A DNA stretch of 64,000 nt from J054 sp964613615 (lineage in GTDB: Bacteria; Pseudomonadota; Gammaproteobacteria; Steroidobacterales; GCA-2729495): contig CAZTIB010000133.1 of assembly GCA_964613615.1 (NCBI GenBank), positions 1-64,000 on the forward strand, given 5' to 3'. A model generated the notes under the pieces. It did no database searches, was not told the origin of the DNA, and worked only from the letters and a program-made list of their open reading frames with translations. Position 1 is the first letter of the stretch. Each line of letters opens with the position of its first letter. A program made the translations under genes and the position numbers. Positions 17,405 to 24,886 of the stretch are shown piece after piece.

Positions 17405-17434
17405 CCGGGCATCTCCGAGCAGGTGTTGTTGTTC

Positions 17435-17450
17435 TGAAACTGCTCGCCAA
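17435..17450 (-). promoter_or_regulatory. Weak sigma54-like promoter candidate for glnK-amtB
   Basis: TTGGCGAGCAGTTTCA on the minus strand fits the -24 GG and the spacing of a sigma54 promoter, but the -12 GC is TC. glnK-amtB operons are commonly sigma54/NtrC driven, which is the only reason to list it. Confidence 0.25.
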
Positions 17451-17477
17451 TTCTAGCCCGAAAATCCCGACCGCCGG

Positions 17478-18071
17478 TCAGTAAATACGGAACCCGCCGT
17501 GGCGGCTGCGGCTGCGGAAATCGAACCAGCGCCAGGCGAGGAAGACCCCGAACAGCAGCGCGCCGGTGACCCCGGTCCACAGCCAGGACCGTGGCACGCC
17601 GCTGCGTAGAGCGGCCAGATCGTCGCGCAGGCCGCTATTTTCTGCATTCAGGCGAGCCACTTCATCATTGGCGGCCTGGGCCTGCTCGGCGGCTTCCCGC
17701 GCCGCAGTTTCCAGCCGCTGGCGTTCCTTGGCTCCATCCCTGGCCTGCAGCGTTTCGAGCTCGGCCGCCAGCCGGTCCCGCTCGGCTTCCACACCCGCAA
17801 TGCGTCTGAGAGCCGGCTCCTCGGTTTGCAGGAAGGACCCGCGGACCCAGCCCGAGCGCTGATCTTCCAGCTGCACCAGCGTCAATGCGCCGTCCCGCTC
17901 GAGCAATTCGGCCCGGTCGCCGCTTTTCAGGAACGCAAAGGCCCGGCCGCTGGTGTCGCGCGTCAGGTGCACCCCCAGGCGCAGCTCATCGGTCACGTAC
18001 ACGGTCTCCGCGGTCAGCGGGAGGCCGATCAGCAGCAGGATGATAAACGGAATAGTTCGCGTATAACTCAT
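17478..18071 (-). CDS. SH3-domain and coiled-coil membrane protein (TIGR04211-like)
   Basis: 197 aa. Signal peptide (I-I-L-L-L-I-G-L-P-L-T-A-E), a bacterial SH3 domain (about 22-85: Y-V-T-D-E-L-R-L-G-V-H ... W-V-R-G-S-F-L), a coiled coil (about 90-160) and one C-terminal helix (W-T-G-V-T-G-A-L-L-F-G-V-F-L-A-W) with a basic tail. The domain order matches the YgiM/TIGR04211 group of inner-membrane anchored periplasmic proteins. Its ATG overlaps the stop of the PBP4 gene by 4 bases, so cell-wall related work is plausible but unproven. Confidence 0.85.
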   Translation of the reverse strand: MSYTRTIPFIILLLIGLPLTAETVYVTDELRLGVHLTRDTSGRAFAFLKSGDRAELLERDGALTLVQLEDQRSGWVRGSFLQTEEPALRRIAGVEAERDRLAAELETLQARDGAKERQRLETAAREAAEQAQAANDEVARLNAENSGLRDDLAALRSGVPRSWLWTGVTGALLFGVFLAWRWFDFRSRSRHGGFRIY

Positions 18072-19519
18072 TGTGCATAAACCCAGCGCAACAAAGCGGT
18101 GTGAGCTTCTTCACCCGGACCCCGATGGGCGTCCGGGTGATTCTGCATGGCGACCACGACAAATTCCCGGCCCGACGCCGCGCGCAGATAACCGGCCATG
18201 GCAAATACGCCGTTCAGCCGGCCGGTCTTGATGTGCATCTGTCCGGTGAGCTGGTCGTCACGAAACCGCCGCCGCATTGTGCCATCGAGGCCGGCGAGGG
18301 CCAGGGACGACTCGAACTCCGACCGGTAAGGGCTGTCGTGACCGGCCAGCAGCAGGCGGGCAAGATTTCGGGTGGATATCTGTGTGTCGCGGGACAGCCC
18401 GGCACCGTTGTCGAGACGCAGCTCAGGAAAATCGAGACCCCGCTCGGCCAGTGCGGCAGCCGCTGCGTCACGGGCCTTGTCCACGGTGCCAGGCGCGCCG
18501 TAACGCTCGGCGCCCATGGTCAGGAACACCTGCCGGCTCATTACGTTGTTGCTCCACTTGTTCACGCGGCGAATCACTTCAGATACGGGCGGCGAGTCGA
18601 AGTCGTAAAACGTCTCCCAGGCCTCGTCCACCATGGCGCTACGGCCTGCACCGCCGATTGTGCCGCCACTTTCCTCCCAAAGACTGCGAACTACGCCATA
18701 GTTGAACTCGCGCGCACTCATGACCGACCGCGACAGCCGGTATTCCGGGCAATCGCGGCCGAAGCGCCCGGAGAAAGTCACCACCCCGCCAACATTGGCC
18801 TCGCCGGGCGCGACCCGGATGCCGCCCTGGTAGCCGCCGCAACGGCCATCGCGTATCTGCAACTGGTTGCGGATCTCGAGATTGGCGGGCGCCGGGTCAG
18901 CGATGATCTGCACGCTCTGTTCATCCGGATCAGGCCTGAAGATGAAATTGACGGCGCGAAAATTTATCAGGAAGGCTTGGGGCGTCACGTTGTAAACGCG
19001 ATAGGGCTGGCCGTCGAAGGCGCCGGAATCCTCGGGCGCCACCACAAAAAAGCTGTTGTCGATGACCAGGTCGCCGTCGATGTCCCGCAGGCCACGCTGG
19101 CGCAGGCCTCGCAACAACAACCAGACTCGCTCGGTAACCAGGAAAGGGTCACCGTAGCCTTTCAGGTACAGGTCGCCGTCCAGCCTTCCGTCCTTCAGCT
19201 GGCCGTCCAGGTAAACCTCGGTGCGCCAGGTGTAGGCCGGCCCGAGGTCCTCCAGCGCGAGAAAAGTTGTCAGCAATTTGATGGTAGATGCGGGATTGCG
19301 CGCCACGTCGGCGTTGACCGCGAGTAAGGGTGAGTCGACGTCTACGTCCTGGACCCAGACGCTGTAGCTGCCCGAATCCATCTGGTAGGCGTCAAGCACC
19401 CTCTTTACCCGCGACGGCAGCTCGTGCCGCGTCTCCGCAGCAGCCAGGCCACCGCTCAACAGCGGCACGATGATTGCGGCCGTCAGCACGGGCGCGAGAA
19501 TTGATCGAATTACGTTCAC
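18068..19519 (-). CDS. dacB: D-alanyl-D-alanine carboxypeptidase/endopeptidase (PBP4 family)
   Basis: 483 aa from a GTG start, with a Sec signal ending near G-G-L-A-A-A-E. The serine-peptidase S13 motifs are all present: S-x-x-K as P-A-S-T-I-K-L-L, S-x-N as K-W-S-N-N-V-M-S, and K-T-G as H-I-K-T-G-R-L-N-G-V. It trims or cuts peptidoglycan cross-links in the periplasm. The GTG at 19519 lies 10 bases after the stop of the sigma54 regulator gene, so transcription may continue from there. Confidence 0.93.
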   Translation of the reverse strand: MNVIRSILAPVLTAAIIVPLLSGGLAAAETRHELPSRVKRVLDAYQMDSGSYSVWVQDVDVDSPLLAVNADVARNPASTIKLLTTFLALEDLGPAYTWRTEVYLDGQLKDGRLDGDLYLKGYGDPFLVTERVWLLLRGLRQRGLRDIDGDLVIDNSFFVVAPEDSGAFDGQPYRVYNVTPQAFLINFRAVNFIFRPDPDEQSVQIIADPAPANLEIRNQLQIRDGRCGGYQGGIRVAPGEANVGGVVTFSGRFGRDCPEYRLSRSVMSAREFNYGVVRSLWEESGGTIGGAGRSAMVDEAWETFYDFDSPPVSEVIRRVNKWSNNVMSRQVFLTMGAERYGAPGTVDKARDAAAAALAERGLDFPELRLDNGAGLSRDTQISTRNLARLLLAGHDSPYRSEFESSLALAGLDGTMRRRFRDDQLTGQMHIKTGRLNGVFAMAGYLRAASGREFVVVAMQNHPDAHRGPGEEAHTALLRWVYAQ

Positions 19520-19529
19520 GGTGCCCGCG

Positions 19530-21341
19530 TCAGTGTTTCCGGGGCCGGCTGATGCCCATCGCCCGCATCCGATCGGACAGCGTGCTGGGCTTGATGCCGA
19601 GGAGCTCCGCTGCGCCCCCTGCGCCCGACACGCGCCAGTCGGCGGCATCCAGCGCCGCCACCAGGTTGTCTTTTTGCCGCAACTTCATCTCCGCTTCGGT
19701 GAGAAACTCCCGCTCCACGTAACCATAGGCCGCCGCCGCGTTGGCCATGGGTCCGGATGCCACTCCCTCCGGGGTCGCAAGATCGAGGCGCAAGGTACCG
19801 CCCTGCGACAGGATGACCGCTCGCTCGATGACATTTTTCAGTTCCCGCACATTGCCGGGCCAATCATAGGCCCGCAGCTGCTCTACCTGGCCCTGGGTCA
19901 GCGTGGGCATGTCCCGGCCGAAATCACGGCTGGTCTGCTCCAGGTAGTGCAAAGCCAGCATCACAACGTCATCACCGCGCTTGCGCAGCGGTGGCACCTG
20001 CACCGGGAACACGCTCAGCCGGTAGTAGAGGTCTTCGCGAAACTCGCCTGCCTCCACGGCCTGCTCGAGATCCTTGTTGGTGGCCGCGATGACTCGCACA
20101 TCAACCGTGATTGATTGCTCCTCGCCCACCCGCTCAAATTCCCGCTCCTGCAGCACGCGCAGCAGTTTGCCCTGCAAGGACAGCGGAATCTCGCCCACCT
20201 CGTCCAGAAAGATGGTACCGCCGTCGGCCAGCTCGAAGCGTCCGACCCGGTCACGATGTGCGCCGGTGAACGAGCCTTTAACGTGCCCGAAAAATTCACT
20301 CTCGAACAGTTCTTCCGGAATGGATGCGCAGTTCACCTTGACCAGCGGCCCGTCGGCCCGGCCGCTGCGGGCATGAATTGCCGTTGCTACCAGTTCCTTG
20401 CCGGTGCCAGTCTCACCCATGATCAGGACGCTGGCCGGGGTATCCGCCACGGCTTCGATGCGTGCCAGCATGGCTTTCAGCGCCGGACTCTCACCAATGA
20501 TATGGCCGAAGTTCATCGCCACGCCAACTTCTTCGCGCAGGTAGTCGCGTTCCTGCTCCAGCTCTTCCTTCAGGTGGGCTATCTGCTCGTAAGCCTCCCG
20601 CAGGCGCGCTTCCGCCCGGTTACGTTCGGTCACGTCCTTGCTCGCGACCCGCAACGTGAGTTCGCCATCGACAACGTTCTGTTCGGCTCGCGTGGACATC
20701 AGAACCTCCACCACTTCACCGCTGCGCGTGACCATCTGCCGGGGCACATTATTCAGGTCTCCCCCGGCGATCACTTCCTCCACTGTCAGCTGCATGGCTG
20801 AACGCTTCGACTCGTCGGTCAGGAAGTCTGTGACGGGCCGGCCAACTACCTCGTCGCGCGTGTAACCCAGCTTCTCGAGCCAGTGATCACTGACGGCGAG
20901 GATCCGCCCTTCGCCATTCACCGTGTGGAGCAGGGCGGGTGTCGACTGATACAGGTCGCGGTACTGCCGTTCGAGGTGCGCATGGTCGCCGAGCTCGGTG
21001 AACGCGGACACGGTGTCGAGGTAGCCGCCATCGGGGGCACGATTCCCGACCGTGGTGGCCAGTAATGACACCCGCGCACCGGCATGGTCGCGAAAGGCCA
21101 ACGGTACGTTGTCCAGGTGGCCGGTGCGACGAAACAGCGGCAAGTGCTCTTCCCGGATCCGCTTCGCACTCGCCTCGGTGGCCAGCTCCTCCGGCAGTTT
21201 GCCCACCAGCTCGTCACGAGTCCGCCCCAGCCGGGTCAGCAGCGCATCCGTCGCATCCTGAATGCGGCCCTGGGCATCCATGCGGCAGGCCAGCACGGGC
21301 AGGATTCGGAACAGGCGCTCATATCGGTCAACCGTGATCAT
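19530..21341 (-). CDS. PAS-containing sigma54-dependent transcriptional activator
   Basis: 603 aa. Two PAS domains (about 5-118 and 125-240), a coiled coil (240-275), then the sigma54-interacting AAA+ domain: Walker A G-E-T-G-T-G-K-E (309-316), G-S-F-T-G-A (356-361, a Ser variant of GAFTGA) and Walker B G-G-T-I-F-L-D-E (374-381); the C-terminus is a Fis-type helix-turn-helix (A-A-E-L-L-G-I-K-P-S-T-L). There is no receiver domain, so the PAS domains probably sense the signal directly. Divergent from a small-protein gene with a sigma54 promoter, its probable target. Confidence 0.94.
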   Translation of the reverse strand: MITVDRYERLFRILPVLACRMDAQGRIQDATDALLTRLGRTRDELVGKLPEELATEASAKRIREEHLPLFRRTGHLDNVPLAFRDHAGARVSLLATTVGNRAPDGGYLDTVSAFTELGDHAHLERQYRDLYQSTPALLHTVNGEGRILAVSDHWLEKLGYTRDEVVGRPVTDFLTDESKRSAMQLTVEEVIAGGDLNNVPRQMVTRSGEVVEVLMSTRAEQNVVDGELTLRVASKDVTERNRAEARLREAYEQIAHLKEELEQERDYLREEVGVAMNFGHIIGESPALKAMLARIEAVADTPASVLIMGETGTGKELVATAIHARSGRADGPLVKVNCASIPEELFESEFFGHVKGSFTGAHRDRVGRFELADGGTIFLDEVGEIPLSLQGKLLRVLQEREFERVGEEQSITVDVRVIAATNKDLEQAVEAGEFREDLYYRLSVFPVQVPPLRKRGDDVVMLALHYLEQTSRDFGRDMPTLTQGQVEQLRAYDWPGNVRELKNVIERAVILSQGGTLRLDLATPEGVASGPMANAAAAYGYVEREFLTEAEMKLRQKDNLVAALDAADWRVSGAGGAAELLGIKPSTLSDRMRAMGISRPRKH

Positions 21342-21384
21342 GGTCACAGATTCTATCCGGATTTCCGTAAAATAGGTACCGGAT

Positions 21385-21401
21385 TCTCGTGTTTCACGGG
21401 A
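21385..21401. promoter_or_regulatory. Putative upstream activator site
   Basis: TCTCGTG-TTT-CACGGGA, a 7-bp inverted repeat with one wobble. Its centre is about 85 bases upstream of the expected start of the sigma54 transcript, a usual place for an enhancer bound by a Fis-type activator. No second copy was found. Confidence 0.4.
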
Positions 21402-21452
21402 TTTCGATACCCCATTTTCCCCATAACCCGTTGTTTTTATTGAAATACGATG

Positions 21453-21469
21453 TTGGCACGCTTCCTGCA
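21453..21469 (+). promoter_or_regulatory. Sigma54 (-24/-12) promoter
   Basis: TTGGCACGCTTCCTGCA matches the consensus YTGGCACG-N4-TTGCW at all but one position, with the correct 10 bases between GG and GC. Expected transcript start near 21480. It faces the small exported protein gene and lies between that gene and a sigma54 activator. Confidence 0.88.
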
Positions 21470-21530
21470 ATAAGAACAGCGAGTCAGGAGACTCTTGAAA
21501 GTAACTTTTTACACAGACGAGGCAGAAATC

Positions 21531-21851
21531 ATGGAACGACTGACGAGAAATCGCAAGCTGCGATGGCTGTCGCTGCCCTACGCTGTGCTCTTGCTGACAG
21601 TTGCTGTCGGCTACGGTTTTGGATCGGTTGGGCAAGCTGGGGAAGTGATGGAAGAGCTGGTAGTGACGGCTCCCCGACTTGCAAATACCGAAGCGCAGGA
21701 AGTGCGCGCGCAGATCGAAGACACGGCTGAGGACGCCGCATGGCGCACCCGGATCAGCGTGGCGACGAGACTGAGCGCCAGGCTCAACGTCCAGCACCGC
21801 CCGTACAGGCTTGCTAGCCGGGGCGACAGCCGCTGGAGAAACGCCGGCTGA
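21531..21851 (+). CDS. Small exported or anchored protein with TonB-box-like motif
   Basis: 106 aa. Basic N-terminus (R-L-T-R-N-R-K-L-R-W), one hydrophobic segment (about 15-33), then M-E-E-L-V-V-T-A-P-R-L, which looks like the TonB box/plug entry seen at the start of TonB-dependent receptors, followed by an Arg-rich tail with no recognised domain. The ATG has CGAGG 8 bases upstream; a TTG at 21495 with AGGAG is an alternative start. It is the only gene behind the sigma54 promoter. Function unknown. Confidence 0.7.
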   Translation: MERLTRNRKLRWLSLPYAVLLLTVAVGYGFGSVGQAGEVMEELVVTAPRLANTEAQEVRAQIEDTAEDAAWRTRISVATRLSARLNVQHRPYRLASRGDSRWRNAG

Positions 21852-21942
21852 AGCCGGTCCCGTGCACGGGTCCCGCCGCCAGGAAATTCCAACCCCCACG
21901 GCGCCGGGACCCGGGGTGGCTCGCAACGAGGCACCCAAAAAG

Positions 21943-21973
21943 GCGCCGGGCTCGTCCCCCTCGAGCCCGGCGC
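21943..21973 (-). terminator. Strong GC hairpin with minus-strand T-run
   Basis: GCGCCGGGCTCG (21943-21954) pairs perfectly with CGAGCCCGGCGC (21962-21973). Read on the minus strand the stem is followed by CTTTTTG, an intrinsic-terminator layout. No minus-strand gene ends right before it, so it may block antisense reading into the sigma54-controlled gene; on the plus strand it has no T-run. Confidence 0.55.
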
Positions 21974-22121
21974 ACCCCCAGCGGGGGCGAGATGGCCAGT
22001 AACAGTCTGCGTGTCAGGGCTGTATTTCCCCCACTGCCATCCGCCCCCGCGCTCTATTCAGAGAGGCTCCCGAGTTCGGCGGTTGCTAGAATCGCCCGCT
22101 GCCCTAAGATCGCCGTGCATT

Positions 22122-22622
22122 GTGAAAACTGGATTCCCCACCGCTGTTGTCATGCTTAGCGTTGCTGCCTGCGCCGCCGGGGCCGCAGCCGGCCCTCCGC
22201 AACTGCAACTGGGCCAGGAACTCTTGCCCCCGGACAGCGGCGAACTGCCCGCAGAAGGTGATCGCGCCGGCCTGAAGCTGCGCCTGCAGGCGCGCTTCGA
22301 CTGCGGCATACCCGATGCGCAAGCCAGCCTGTTCGTTTCCGTGGCAGATACGGCCGTGCAGACGAACGCGGCCAAGTCGCCGCAGCCAGTGCTGCTGAAC
22401 CTGCCGGAACGTCAGCTGCGCGGGGTGCGTGAATCCCTGGCCTGCCCCGGCATCGGCCCACACTTGTTTCGCGCGCAGCTCACGGCCTACGCAACGCTGA
22501 TTTGCCGTGCAACGGACGGCACGGAGAAATTGACGACGGTGTACCGGCCGGTAGACCTGTGGGTGAACTGTGCCGAGCCGGAAGAGGACCCGGAAGACAA
22601 CGAACAGCCGCTATCTGAATAG
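22122..22622 (+). CDS. Exported hypothetical protein with conserved-looking cysteines
   Basis: 166 aa from a GTG. Sec signal K-T-G-F-P-T-A-V-V-M-L-S-V-A-A-C-A-A-G-A (the Cys is not followed by a clean lipobox geometry, so Sec/SPaseI is preferred). The mature part is probably beta-rich, with four cysteines (D-C-G-I, L-A-C-P, I-C-R, N-C-A) that could form two disulfides, and an acidic tail E-P-E-E-D-P-E-D-N-E. Not recognised. It converges with the dienelactone hydrolase gene. Confidence 0.65.
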   Translation: MKTGFPTAVVMLSVAACAAGAAAGPPQLQLGQELLPPDSGELPAEGDRAGLKLRLQARFDCGIPDAQASLFVSVADTAVQTNAAKSPQPVLLNLPERQLRGVRESLACPGIGPHLFRAQLTAYATLICRATDGTEKLTTVYRPVDLWVNCAEPEEDPEDNEQPLSE

Positions 22623-22650
22623 CCCGCAGCGCGCCGGGCTGGGGAAAAAA

Positions 22651-23505
22651 CTACTCAGCCTGCTGCAGGTGCCGGGCAAAGAAGATGGTGGTCCGGCCCC
22701 AGGCGTCGGTTGCCGCTGCCGCGTTGTAAGTGGTGCCGGACGGATTGGAAAAGGCATGTTGCGCGTTCGGGTAGATTTTCACGTCTACGTCTTTGTCGAG
22801 TTCGCGCAGCGTCTGCTCGAAAGTTGCGATGTCGTCCAGCGGAATCAACGGATCCGCTTCACCGAAGTTGCCGAGTATCGGCATCTGCAGGGTCGCCAGC
22901 TCGTCGCGGTCGGTGACCAGGCTGCCGTAGTAGATCACCGCGGCGTCTACCTGGTCGGGCAACAGCAGCGCGGTGCGCAGCGACCAGTGCCCGCCCCGGC
23001 ACCAGCCGATGACGCCAATGCGAGGGGCTTGCTGCGCGGCCAGGTAGTCATAGGCCTGGCGGAGGTTGTCGTTGGCCTGTTCCGCCTGCTGCTGCAGACC
23101 ACGGCTGAGCTTCATGGCCGTTTTTGGATCTTCAGCCAATTCACCGCGATACAGGTCAACCGCCAGGGCCCGGTAGCCCTCGCCTGCCAGGCGTTCAGTC
23201 ACGCCGCGAATGTTGTCGTTCAGGCCCCACCATTCGTGAATCACGATGATGCCCGGCGCGGTGTCGGCGCCCCGTTCCGGAACGGCCAGGTAACCTGTGA
23301 GGGGCGTGCCATCGATGGCGCCGTAGTCCACCGGCGCGCCGAGTATCGGCTGCGCCGGCGACAAGGTAGCGACCGGCGTCGCCACAGGTTCGTCGTCGGC
23401 GTGGGCTTGGGCCATAGCATCCACCGTGTCTTCTGCCGCCGCCGACCATGAAGCGAAACCAACCAGCAGAATCGGCAACAATCGAATCGTGTCCAAAATA
23501 TTCAC
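22651..23505 (-). CDS. Exported dienelactone hydrolase family protein
   Basis: 284 aa. A Sec signal (L-P-I-L-L-V-G-F-A-S-W-S-A-A-A-E) and ~40-residue linker precede an alpha/beta hydrolase. DLH landmarks: I-V-I-H-E-W-W-G-L-N-D, catalytic Cys in G-W-C-R-G-G, Asp in E-A-D-P-L-I-P, His in N-A-Q-H-A-F-S-N-P. DLH enzymes open lactones or cleave esters; a periplasmic version may act on cell-surface or imported esters. Its ATG overlaps the stop of the YbjQ-like gene by 4 bases. Confidence 0.92.
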   Translation of the reverse strand: MNILDTIRLLPILLVGFASWSAAAEDTVDAMAQAHADDEPVATPVATLSPAQPILGAPVDYGAIDGTPLTGYLAVPERGADTAPGIIVIHEWWGLNDNIRGVTERLAGEGYRALAVDLYRGELAEDPKTAMKLSRGLQQQAEQANDNLRQAYDYLAAQQAPRIGVIGWCRGGHWSLRTALLLPDQVDAAVIYYGSLVTDRDELATLQMPILGNFGEADPLIPLDDIATFEQTLRELDKDVDVKIYPNAQHAFSNPSGTTYNAAAATDAWGRTTIFFARHLQQAE

Positions 23506-23822
23506 CCCAACTTCACCGCAGTCCCGCTGATGCTGACCATCAGCATGCCGTTCGAGCCTCCCAGCACCTCGTAGTCGAGGTCGACGCCCACGACAGCGTC
23601 TGCGCCCAGTTCGCTGGCGGCTTCTTCCAGTTCCTGCATGGCCACTTCACGCGCCTTGCGCAATTCCTTTTCATAGGCGCCGGAACGCCCCCCGACGATA
23701 TCGCGCAGGCCGGCGAACATGTCGCGAAACACGTTGGCACCCATGATCGCTTCGCCGGTCACGATGCCGAGGTAGTCGCGAATCACGCGCCCGCTAATTT
23801 CCGGCGTTGTGGTGACGATCAT
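23502..23822 (-). CDS. YbjQ/UPF0145 family protein
   Basis: 106 aa. M-I-V-T-T-T-P-x-I-x-G-R-V-I, G-x-V-T-G-E-A-I-M-G-A-N and A-D-A-V-V-G-V-D-L-D-Y-E-V-L are the family signature of the small pentameric YbjQ (heavy-metal-binding-like) fold. Biological role unresolved. Translationally coupled to the downstream hydrolase and 8 bases after the korB stop, so probably in the same transcript. Confidence 0.9.
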   Translation of the reverse strand: MIVTTTPEISGRVIRDYLGIVTGEAIMGANVFRDMFAGLRDIVGGRSGAYEKELRKAREVAMQELEEAASELGADAVVGVDLDYEVLGGSNGMLMVSISGTAVKLG

Positions 23823-23830
23823 GATTGGCG

Positions 23831-24886
23831 CTAGCGGAACCGATCCTGCAGCTCGGCCAGGCGCTTGTTGCCCGGACACAGGCGCTTGTAGTCCAGATTC
23901 AGCAGCGGGTCGCCGGTTTGCTGGTTGACCTCATGCATCTCCGGCTTGCTTTCGTCGATATACAGTACGCCGGTCATGATCTCGCTCGCGGCCTGGGATT
24001 CCTGCAGCATGGCCAGCGCCGTGGCCCGATTGGTGGGATCGTACTTCTCGTCCGCCTTGCGCAGCACGATGGTGCTGCCGTCGTGGAGCACCACCGGCAT
24101 GACCGAGCCCTCTTCGTATTCCGCCAGGATCTCCTCGCTGGGTGGCACGAAGTCGGCATGAATGGCCGGGTGATAGTGATCGCGCGTGAACTGGTAGCTC
24201 TTGGTGGAGCCCTCGTGGTCGTTAAAGGTCACGCAGGGTGAAATCACATCGATCAGCGCAAACCCCCGATGGGCCAGGCCCGCCTTGATCATCGGCACCA
24301 GCTGTTCCTTGTCGCCGGAGAAACTGCGCGCCACGAAGCTGCCGCCCTGCGCGATTACCGTCTGGCAAGGGTCTATAGGCGGCTGCACATTTTCCTCGCC
24401 CTTCTTGGCGCGGCTGCCCACGTCGGCGGAGGCCGAGAACTGGCCCTTGGTGAGCCCGTACACGCCATTGTTCTCGATCACGTAGAGCATGTTCACGTTG
24501 CGGCGCACCGCGTGCATGAACTGCCCCAGGCCGATAGACAGGGTATCGCCGTCACCAGATACGCCAACGTAGTAAAGGTCACCGTTGACCGCATTGGCGC
24601 CGGTGGCCACCGACGGCATGCGCCCGTGCACCGAATTAAAACCGTGTGACTGGCGCAGGAAGTAGGCGGGCGTCTTCGAAGAGCAACCGATGCCGCTCAG
24701 CTTCGCCATCTGGTGCGGCGGAATGCTGAGCTCGAAAGCGGCCTGCACCAGCGCGCCGGTCACCGAATCGTGGCCGCAGCCGGCGCAGAGTGTGGACATG
24801 CCACCCTCGTAATCGCGGACCGTAAGCCCCAGCGCATTCCGCGCCAGGCCCCGGTGGATGATCTGGGGTTTGCGGATATAACTCAT
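23831..24886 (-). CDS. korB: 2-oxoacid:ferredoxin oxidoreductase beta subunit (KorB-like)
   Basis: 351 aa. The thiamine-diphosphate subunit: L-C-A-G-C-G-H-D at 34-41 (Fe-S ligand Cys pair), G-I-G-C-S-S-K-T-P-A-Y-F, the TPP motif V-S-G-D-G-D-T-L-S-I-G and N-N-x-V-Y-G-L-T-K-G-Q. With KorA it decarboxylates a 2-oxoacid, most likely 2-oxoglutarate, to the acyl-CoA and passes electrons to ferredoxin. The ATG overlaps the korA stop by 4 bases. Confidence 0.93.
   Translation of the reverse strand: MSYIRKPQIIHRGLARNALGLTVRDYEGGMSTLCAGCGHDSVTGALVQAAFELSIPPHQMAKLSGIGCSSKTPAYFLRQSHGFNSVHGRMPSVATGANAVNGDLYYVGVSGDGDTLSIGLGQFMHAVRRNVNMLYVIENNGVYGLTKGQFSASADVGSRAKKGEENVQPPIDPCQTVIAQGGSFVARSFSGDKEQLVPMIKAGLAHRGFALIDVISPCVTFNDHEGSTKSYQFTRDHYHPAIHADFVPPSEEILAEYEEGSVMPVVLHDGSTIVLRKADEKYDPTNRATALAMLQESQAASEIMTGVLYIDESKPEMHEVNQQTGDPLLNLDYKRLCPGNKRLAELQDRFR

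Noticed and set aside
21333..21348. CRP-like CGTGATCATGGTCACA over the start codon of the sigma54 activator
   Set aside because: Nine of ten core bases match, but it lies on the ATG itself and about two such matches are expected by chance in the window.
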